Shown one piece after another: positions 5,708-10,124 of a stretch of 10,124 nt of DNA (position 1 is the stretch's first letter; each line of letters begins with the position of its first letter). Where the stretch lies: positions 1-10,124 of the forward strand of contig JAEEII010000267.1 of NCBI GenBank assembly GCA_016281295.1, read 5' to 3'. The DNA comes from Bacteroidales bacterium. GTDB lineage: Bacteria; Bacteroidota; Bacteroidia; Bacteroidales; F082. The notes under the pieces were generated by a model, which was not told where the DNA came from, did not search any database, and was given only the letters and a program-made list of their open reading frames with translations. A program made the position numbers and the translations under genes.

Positions 5708-6289
5708 TTATGCTCCCCCCTTATTGACAATCAATGCAGTAACAAGCACCACAAAACTAAATATGCTCCAAATCACAATCCACTTACTGTAGAAACGCGA
5801 CAAATCCAGTCCCAACCATTTCGGAACAAAACGTAATGCCAAGCATGTTAGCACAGTGAATATCCAATAAGGCAAGTGCCATCTGTCAAAAAACCAACTG
5901 TAAACCATCATAACAGGTGTCACTCGGCAAAGGAAAGGCCCAATTCGAAGTGAACCCCATATAAAAGTCTCAATATCTCCTTTCCCTTCCCTCTCTTCGT
6001 ATAAGTTTGAACTTGCGATATCCATAATATAGTCTTCAGCTTCCCAATATGTAATTGACGGGTCTTCTTCCTTTAGCTCTTTCATAATATGAAACCTACA
6101 AAACCAATATCCCGCCAAAAGCATGCACAAAAGAGCAAAAGAAATCCATGTGGAATCAACATCTACCTTAATGAAAAGAAAGTCCTTTGCAGAGTACATA
6201 TCTTCCTCAGCTGCCCCGCATGATGCGGCAATAATCATTAAAATGGCGGCAACGGCCATTAACAGAATTGTTTTGTTTGTCTTCTTCAT
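5708..6289 (-). CDS. 193-aa membrane protein or lipoprotein of unknown function
   Basis: I recognise no family. The N-terminus is a signal-like segment (MKKTNKTILLMAVAAILMII) ending in AASC, so Cys24 may be lipidated, although Ala rather than Leu at -3 makes the lipobox imperfect. Further hydrophobic segments lie at about 48-66, 120-135, 140-153 and 169-188. Between 67 and 110 is a charged stretch (MKELKEEDPSITYWEAEDYI) with no catalytic motif that I can identify. It starts 27 bases after the stop of the 495-aa gene and is followed by a terminator, so it is the last gene of a two-gene unit and is probably the membrane partner of that protein (inference). The alternative is a plain multi-pass inner-membrane protein with an uncleaved first helix. 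Confidence 0.75.
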   Translation of the reverse strand: MKKTNKTILLMAVAAILMIIAASCGAAEEDMYSAKDFLFIKVDVDSTWISFALLCMLLAGYWFCRFHIMKELKEEDPSITYWEAEDYIMDIASSNLYEEREGKGDIETFIWGSLRIGPFLCRVTPVMMVYSWFFDRWHLPYWIFTVLTCLALRFVPKWLGLDLSRFYSKWIVIWSIFSFVVLVTALIVNKGGA

Positions 6290-6316
6290 TTTTTTATGAT
6301 TTTATTGTTTTGATTA

Positions 6317-7804
6317 TTATTTCTTTTTTGCAATTACCGAAAATTCGCGGTATAAGCCGTTTGCACTCAACACAATTTTTTTAGAATTGTCTTTAAACAG
6401 CTGTATGGAAAGTTCTAGATTCTCGAAAGGTTTGTGAATCGGGAAACGATGCAAGGCTGCTATTCCATCCTCTGTTGGGTGAAAAATATCACCAAACAAT
6501 GGTAAGGCCAGAACAGCAATAGGCTTGTCTTCCCCCACATCTTGAGTGTTTAATCGCATTTCAGCGCAATTAAAGTAACAGCCTACTCTTCTATTGTTAA
6601 GCGTGTGTATCAAACTCCTTGCTTTTCTATTACATTCTTCTGCAAGTGCTTCACATTCCGGAAAATTTTTTCTGATGCATTCATGAATGACCGAATCTAA
6701 CTTATCACAGGACTCTTCATTATACTGGGCCACCAAATTCAATATATCATATTGCCAAGGAACGACTGAACGTTCATCATCTATTGTCTTGTAGAAATCC
6801 AAATAATGTTTTTTCAATATATCTTTAAGATTGAAATTCTCTGTCACGATACAAGTGGGATAGAACTTTGGATATTCAAATACCTTATTACCTGATCTTT
6901 TGAAGTTGAACTTGTAGCGAGTGGCAGCAGACAAGAGTGCTTTTTCACTCATTTTTCCTGTCTCCACCTTTTTCAAATCATCCATACCAAATGTTTCAAA
7001 CTCCACCTCTGATGTCAATTGGTCGTATATCCTCTTATACCGCTTGTATTCGGAATCTTGGGTGTTAAAATTGAGGTCTCCGATTTTAAAATCCTCAAGT
7101 TCCAACACGTCACCATCTTCGTTCCGTAGATAAATAATGCCGTCTTTGAATATGGCGGTATAGTCATTCTGTATGCGCTGAAAATACGGGAGCGGTTCGC
7201 TAAAATATTCAAAATAATCAACGAGTAAATAATAACTATCTAACACATATTTTCTTTCAGAAAGATTGTCTTTAATTTGTGCATTCAAATTTATGTATGC
7301 AATACTTATTTTGTTTTTATCGTGTGGGGTAGGTTTGAATCCCACTACGACAGATTCTTTATGAGGCCAAGAAAGGGAAACGGATGCCAAGGCCTCTTTT
7401 TCTAAATAAATTTTATAATTATCTCTGACAGAATCCCAAATTTTACCCAAAATTCGACACGCTTTCTCTTCTGAGCAACTATTCTTTCGCATATATGCAA
7501 GTATAGCTAATGATTCTATTCCTTCCGCTACATCTCGAAGAACTTCAGGATCAATGTATTTCCAATATTCAGGGTCATCATACGGATATTCTTTCTGAAC
7601 GGTTGCAGCAATTTTCTCCACCACCATAGCGGCTCTCACTCTCGATGCCCCCGTCTTCTGAATATAAAGGTTTTTGGCTAATATTAGGTCTTCATCAGCA
7701 ATGGCGCGAAGAACATCTGGATCGAGAGAACGCCAGTTTTCAATCTCATCCTGCACATCTGTGACCATTTGTTTCCCTTTCTGGAATAAATCTAACAGTC
7801 CCAT
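6317..7804 (-). CDS. 495-aa soluble protein of unknown function with a duplicated N-terminal helical module
   Basis: I do not recognise this family. It has no signal peptide or membrane segment. Residues about 27-75 and 83-130 are two copies of a helical module: LDPDVLRAIADEDLILAKNL then TGASRVRAAMVVEKI, against IDPEVLRDVAEGIESLAILA then NSCSEEKACRILGKI. Each resembles in outline the helix-turn-helix end of ribosomal L7/L12-type domains (K.LY...TG.S...A...VE.I), a loose similarity that does not define function. The remainder (about 140-495) is mixed alpha/beta, with four cysteines and frequent charged residues around 365-400, and has no motif I can name. The promoter and leader are shared with the radical SAM gene, and the 193-aa membrane protein follows after 27 bases. 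Start ATG at 7804 opens with MGLLDLFQKGKQM, a plausible cytosolic N-terminus. Confidence 0.75.
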   Translation of the reverse strand: MGLLDLFQKGKQMVTDVQDEIENWRSLDPDVLRAIADEDLILAKNLYIQKTGASRVRAAMVVEKIAATVQKEYPYDDPEYWKYIDPEVLRDVAEGIESLAILAYMRKNSCSEEKACRILGKIWDSVRDNYKIYLEKEALASVSLSWPHKESVVVGFKPTPHDKNKISIAYINLNAQIKDNLSERKYVLDSYYLLVDYFEYFSEPLPYFQRIQNDYTAIFKDGIIYLRNEDGDVLELEDFKIGDLNFNTQDSEYKRYKRIYDQLTSEVEFETFGMDDLKKVETGKMSEKALLSAATRYKFNFKRSGNKVFEYPKFYPTCIVTENFNLKDILKKHYLDFYKTIDDERSVVPWQYDILNLVAQYNEESCDKLDSVIHECIRKNFPECEALAEECNRKARSLIHTLNNRRVGCYFNCAEMRLNTQDVGEDKPIAVLALPLFGDIFHPTEDGIAALHRFPIHKPFENLELSIQLFKDNSKKIVLSANGLYREFSVIAKKK

Positions 7805-8115
7805 TTCGTAATTGTTTTGTGTTTAACTTGTTTCGCACCATAAGCCTTTGGGTGCATACTATCACAACAGATAAGCGAGGCTCTCCATTCCCAACTCACC
7901 TAAACCCGAAGACCCGAATCTTCATCAAACGGATAAGAAGAGAAAACAGCCCACACAAACAATCCGAATGTGTAAAACACAAACATGGGATGCTCATCTT
8001 CCCAGTATCCCGATTTGACTTGTGATTTGTCGAGTTTCACGTTACGGAATAAAGCGAAAACGCGCTTTCTGAATGCTGCGGATTTCTCCCCGCAACACCG
8101 TTGCAAAAATACAAA
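7805..8115 (-). promoter_or_regulatory. promoter and ~290-nt leader of the 495-aa gene (copy B)
   Basis: TATTTTTG (8104-8111, minus strand) is the -7 box. The transcript would start near 8097 and run about 290 bases to the ATG at 7804. Apart from the near-identical first part (7992-8115), the leader holds diverged but alignable counterparts of the copy A leader, such as CCATTCCCAACTCA and ACGGATAAGAAGAGAAAACA on the plus strand. No gene is seen in this stretch; the 68-codon frame across it starts inside the promoter and ends before 7804. Confidence 0.65.
7992..8115 (-). repeat. 124-bp promoter/leader repeat, copy B
   Basis: This is the second, same-orientation copy of 5455-5578, with two mismatches (8026 and 8101). 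The two copies bracket the 495-aa and 193-aa genes. Confidence 0.95.
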
Positions 8116-8140
8116 TTTTTTGAAACTATATACTCATTGG

Positions 8141-8174
8141 CAAAAAAAACGCAAGAGTTCCAAAACCCTTGCGT
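8141..8174 (-). terminator. intrinsic terminator upstream of leader copy B
   Basis: On the minus strand ACGCAAG and CTTGCGT pair as a 7-bp stem around a 12-base loop, followed by TTTTTTTTG. It lies about 30 bases upstream of the next -7 box, mirroring the terminator-then-promoter arrangement at copy A. It would end transcription coming from the flavoprotein genes. Confidence 0.75.
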
Positions 8175-8580
8175 AATCTTGATATGGACATGCCGACAGT
8201 CTCCTCTTGGCCTTATGTGGAGGTGCGCACCATTCCGCATGCTCGCTGCGTCCGCAGCGGAATTTCCTACGGAAAATCACGAAAATACGCCAATAGTTAC
8301 AACGAAAAGAGCTTGCGAAACTTGAATCATTTGATTTTTAAATTGGCAATTGAAATTGCCGATTTTCTATCTGCCTATTTGTTTATGCTTTGTAAATCGC
8401 CAATCACGATTGGCTATTTTGATTCATCTGTTATGACCGATGAATCAGGGTCCAACATCGTCCATTCTTCATAAAACAAGCGTTTATTTTTCATGCTTGA
8501 TGTTGAAAATCCCCTTAATTCCAGCAATTCATTTTATCTTGTTATGGGTACAGTTGCTCAATTACCTTCACGGAACACGT
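8175..8580. other. 406-base palindrome-rich intergenic region
   Basis: No convincing gene is present. Visible structures are a perfect palindrome GGTGCGCACC (8222-8231); nested repeats ATTCCGC/GCGGAAT (8232-8238 with 8257-8263) and CGCTGCG/CGCAGCG (8244-8250 with 8253-8259); TTTCC/GGAAA (8264-8275 region); an 11-bp stem AAATTGGCAAT-TGAA-ATTGCCGATTT (8340-8365); GCCAAT-CACG-ATTGGC (8399-8414), flanked by AAAT and ATTT; and GATTCATC/GATGAATC (8421-8428 with 8439-8446). The two GGCAAT-type hairpins have the same design and may act as terminators in either direction, or the region may be a dispersed palindromic repeat. Confidence 0.6.
8414..8494 (-). CDS. doubtful 26-aa acidic peptide ORF
   Basis: The ORF runs from ATG (8494) to TAG (8414). 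It starts MKNKRLFYEEWTML and ends DPDSSVITDESK. AAGGGG lies about 16 bases before the ATG, rather far for a ribosome-binding site. The amino-acid composition looks coding-like. However, the ORF is short, contains the GATTCATC/GATGAATC inverted repeat, and has no partner or promoter that I can identify. It follows the Tat flavoprotein gene by 86 bases. It could equally be chance or a decayed fragment. Confidence 0.2.
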   Translation of the reverse strand: MKNKRLFYEEWTMLDPDSSVITDESK

Positions 8581-9342
8581 TCATTCTTTCGCCTCCGCCA
8601 TCCGCTTGCCCGCGTCGAAGGCCTTCTGCAGGTCCTCTTCCCAATGTTCCTCGCGGTATTTCCGCTTGGCCTCTTCGGAGAAGCCGGCCAGTTCGTAGCG
8701 GTCGTAGTTCTTCACCTGATAGGTGTTGTAAGCAACCAGCCGTTCGGGGTCGCCGAGTGCGGCGGAGATGCAGTGCTCCATCGAGCCGTAGCCCTTGCTG
8801 TTGTTGCGGGCGGGCGCGCCGTTCATGGTCTCCAACAGCACCACGGGCATCTTCTTGGGCGCTGTCATACTGTAGTCGTTGTAGGAGAGCCACGGGAAAG
8901 CCAGCCGCTCCAGGAAGGTGCGCATCTGGCCGGTCACGTCGCCGAAGTAGATCGGGGAGCCGAGCACCAGACCGTCGGCTTCAGCAATCTCCTCCAAAAC
9001 TGGGGTCAAGGCATCCTTGAACTTGCAGATGTTCGAGGCTTTGCCTTTGAGTTTGCAGGCCATGCACGACATACAACCTTTGTAGTCCATGTCGTAGAGG
9101 CGCACCAATTTCACTTCTGCCCCACCCTCTTTGGCACCGTTGGCGAAGGATTCCAGCATGGCGGCGGTGTTCATGTTACGGCACGGACCACCGTCGATAA
9201 CCATTATTTTCTTCATCATATTCGGTGTTTTATTGTTAATCAATTCATTTGCTGTAGCCACAGCGGGATGCTCCAGCAGGCTGGTTGCCGCCACTGCCGC
9301 CACCCCGAGGGCCGCCTTCTTCAAAAATTCACGTCTGTCCAT
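8581..9342 (-). CDS. Tat-exported NAD(P)H-dependent FMN reductase-like flavoprotein
   Basis: The 253-aa protein starts with a twin-arginine signal, DRREFLKKAALG (2-13), then a hydrophobic Ala/Val stretch and AVATA as a possible cleavage site. It is therefore probably exported folded with its flavin bound. The flavodoxin-fold core begins at about residue 43 (MKKIMVIDGGPCRNMNTAAM), where GGPCRNMNT replaces the usual GSPRKNGNT phosphate-binding loop. Then come GCMSCMACK (C90, C93, C96), C106 and GSPIYFGDVTGQMRTFLERL (128-147), which is typical of NADPH-dependent FMN reductase and iron-sulfur flavoprotein families. The Cx2Cx2Cx9C spacing could hold a 4Fe-4S cluster, as in Isf proteins. The methionines at 42-43 mark where cytosolic homologues usually start. 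The lipoprotein flavodoxin gene lies just upstream, suggesting a shared redox role in the cell envelope. Confidence 0.85.
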   Translation of the reverse strand: MDRREFLKKAALGVAAVAATSLLEHPAVATANELINNKTPNMMKKIMVIDGGPCRNMNTAAMLESFANGAKEGGAEVKLVRLYDMDYKGCMSCMACKLKGKASNICKFKDALTPVLEEIAEADGLVLGSPIYFGDVTGQMRTFLERLAFPWLSYNDYSMTAPKKMPVVLLETMNGAPARNNSKGYGSMEHCISAALGDPERLVAYNTYQVKNYDRYELAGFSEEAKRKYREEHWEEDLQKAFDAGKRMAEAKE

Positions 9343-9466
9343 TCGTTGAATAATTTAGGGTGCAACAGGCAGTCTTCATGACAAACTGGTCAATGGCCTG
9401 GTCCTGCATTTCCTTCCCTGCGAGCACGCCAACAATGGCATCGACAGGCTCTGCTACGGAGGGGAT
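9343..9466 (-). other. spacer between the two flavoprotein genes, possible decayed coding fragment
   Basis: After the flavodoxin's TAA the same frame stays open for about 40 codons, reading EPVDAIVGVLAGKEMQDQ and then FVMKTACCTLNYSTN, into the next gene's start region. The composition looks like protein, but it does not resemble the expected flavodoxin C-terminus. It may be the remnant of a lost gene, or chance in GC-rich DNA. Confidence 0.25.
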
Positions 9467-10009
9467 TTAGCGATTCATCAGACGGCTTTCGCCCCATTTG
9501 TACTGCGGGTACGCCTTCTTGAGGTCGTTGGCGGAACCCTCCACGCCGCTGCCACCGCTGGTGGCGAACACGTTGAGCACCTTGCCGCTAAGGTCGTGGG
9601 CTTCGATGAAAGTGTTGACGATGGTGGGAGCAGTGTACCACCACACGGGGAAGCCGATCCACACCGTGTCGTAGTCGGCGATGTTCTCGCATTTGCCCTT
9701 GATGGCGGGACGCGAGCTCTTGTCCTGCATCTCCAGCGTGGAGCGGGACTTCTTGTCGCGCCAGTCAAGGTCGGCGGCGGTGTAAGGTTGTTCAGGGGTA
9801 ATCTCATAAAGGTCGGCGTTGAACTCTTGGGCGAGTTTTTGCGCGGCGGCCTTGGTGGTGCCTGTGGCTGAGAAATAAACGATCAAAGTCTTTTTCATCT
9901 CTTTCTGATTGGTTTGTGAATTCTTTTGGTTTTCAGCACTTTTGGGCGACTGAGCGCACGCGGTCATCATCAGGCAGCACGCAGCGACGATAAAGGTAAT
10001 GTTTTTCAT
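9467..10009 (-). CDS. lipoprotein flavodoxin (Flavodoxin_4-like), short at the C-terminus
   Basis: The 180-aa product opens with a lipoprotein signal: MKNITFIVAACCLMMTAC, with Cys18 as the lipid anchor site, followed by a Ser/Asn/Gln-rich linker (19-37). A flavodoxin domain starts at MKKTLIVYFSATGTTKAAA (38-56), whose SATGTT loop binds FMN phosphate. It continues with YEITPEQPYTAADLDW (68-83), VWIGFPVWWYTAPTI (116-130) and ATSGGSGVEGS (149-159). This is the small flavodoxin family common in gut Bacteroidota, an electron carrier that would act at the periplasmic face of a membrane. The sequence stops at WGESRLMNR, where relatives, as I recall them, carry about 15-20 more residues (a GA..S..E...W helix), so the last helix may be missing. 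It is the first gene after the promoter at 10031-10038. Confidence 0.85.
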   Translation of the reverse strand: MKNITFIVAACCLMMTACAQSPKSAENQKNSQTNQKEMKKTLIVYFSATGTTKAAAQKLAQEFNADLYEITPEQPYTAADLDWRDKKSRSTLEMQDKSSRPAIKGKCENIADYDTVWIGFPVWWYTAPTIVNTFIEAHDLSGKVLNVFATSGGSGVEGSANDLKKAYPQYKWGESRLMNR

Positions 10010-10030
10010 TTCTGTCTTTTTTTAAGGCCG

Positions 10031-10038
10031 CAAAAGTA
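10031..10038 (-). promoter_or_regulatory. -7 box of the flavodoxin unit
   Basis: TACTTTTG on the minus strand fits TAnnTTTG, 22 bases before the flavodoxin ATG at 10009. A TTG about 17 bases further upstream may be the -33 element. Confidence 0.6.
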
Positions 10039-10050
10039 CATTTTTTATTT

Positions 10051-10101
10051 AGATGCAACGCATTGGAAAGCAGTTCCGCATCTGACATTTTTGTACTTTT
10101 G
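10051..10101 (+). promoter_or_regulatory. divergent promoter for a plus-strand gene beyond the right edge, with inverted repeat
   Basis: TACTTTTG on the plus strand (10094-10101) is a second TAnnTTTG box facing right, followed by AAAAAAAGGAAAGG near the window end, which could be a ribosome-binding site. Between the two divergent boxes lies the inverted repeat AGATGC/GCATCT (10051-10056 with 10078-10083), a possible binding site for a shared regulator. The gene itself is outside the window. Confidence 0.45.
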
Positions 10102-10124
10102 CCGCCGTTAAAAAAAGGAAAGGC

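Noticed and set aside
7900..8106. A conserved leader peptide shared by both repeats (frame starting QRCCGEKSAAFRKR)
   Set aside because: Both frames start at a TTG within the -7 box. Conservation extends upstream of that codon, across the promoter, so DNA or RNA function explains it better than protein.
8222..8275. Possible tRNA or small structured RNA gene in the GC-rich palindromes
   Set aside because: No cloverleaf, no CCA or T-loop consensus (GTTCRA) in the right place; the palindromes overlap and compete rather than forming a tRNA fold.
8169..8474. Plus-strand 101-codon ORF across the hairpin region
   Set aside because: It runs through several palindromes and the terminator stem, has no ribosome-binding site, and gives no recognisable product.
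8440..9381. Long plus-strand ORF of 313 codons
   Set aside because: It is antisense to the whole Tat flavoprotein gene. GC-rich codons keep it open, and the product lacks recognisable features.

Overview
The window looks like a chromosomal segment of a Bacteroidales bacterium (Prevotella/Bacteroides-like). The basis is several promoters with the Bacteroidota -7 element TAnnTTTG (TATTTTTG, TACTTTTG), weak or absent Shine-Dalgarno sequences, and several families typical of gut Bacteroidota. No ribosomal RNA, tRNA, transposase or CRISPR array was seen. Every gene called lies on the minus strand, so the window is transcribed from right to left. The only plus-strand signal is a promoter at the extreme right edge.

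Layout from right to left. (1) 10031-8581: two exported flavin-binding proteins in one unit, a lipoprotein flavodoxin and a Tat-exported NAD(P)H-dependent FMN reductase-like protein with an iron-sulfur-flavoprotein-type cysteine cluster. (2) 8580-8175: about 400 bases rich in palindromes and hairpins, with one doubtful 26-codon ORF, ended by a terminator. (3) 8115-5607: a promoter and long leader, an unrecognised 495-aa soluble protein, a 193-aa multi-pass membrane protein or lipoprotein, and a terminator. (4) 5578-3554: a second copy of the same promoter and leader (124 bases with two mismatches), a PqqD-like/radical SAM/SPASM protein, then a 34-codon cysteine-containing peptide gene followed directly by an intrinsic terminator. 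This has the architecture of a radical-SAM RiPP locus (ribosomally made, modified peptide). (5) 3522-930: a tightly packed set with a 47-aa proline-rich peptide whose stop overlaps the start of a compact SelO-like kinase-fold protein (ATGA), a beta-flower-type tandem-repeat protein, and an ADP-ribosylglycohydrolase with an extra C-terminal domain. (6) 826-209: an unrecognised acidic 205-aa protein. (7) 163-1: the promoter, two operator-like palindromes and first 33 codons of an OhrR-type (MarR family) peroxide-sensing repressor.

The most interesting part is 5578-930. A peptide-modifying radical SAM enzyme and a small Cys peptide are followed by a proline-rich peptide coupled to a SelO-like (AMPylase-fold) protein that lacks two expected active-site residues, and by an ADP-ribosylglycohydrolase. 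A link between the two blocks is inferred only from their proximity and shared direction; a strong terminator separates them. The repeated leader ties the radical SAM gene to the 495-aa/193-aa pair as two units probably under common control.
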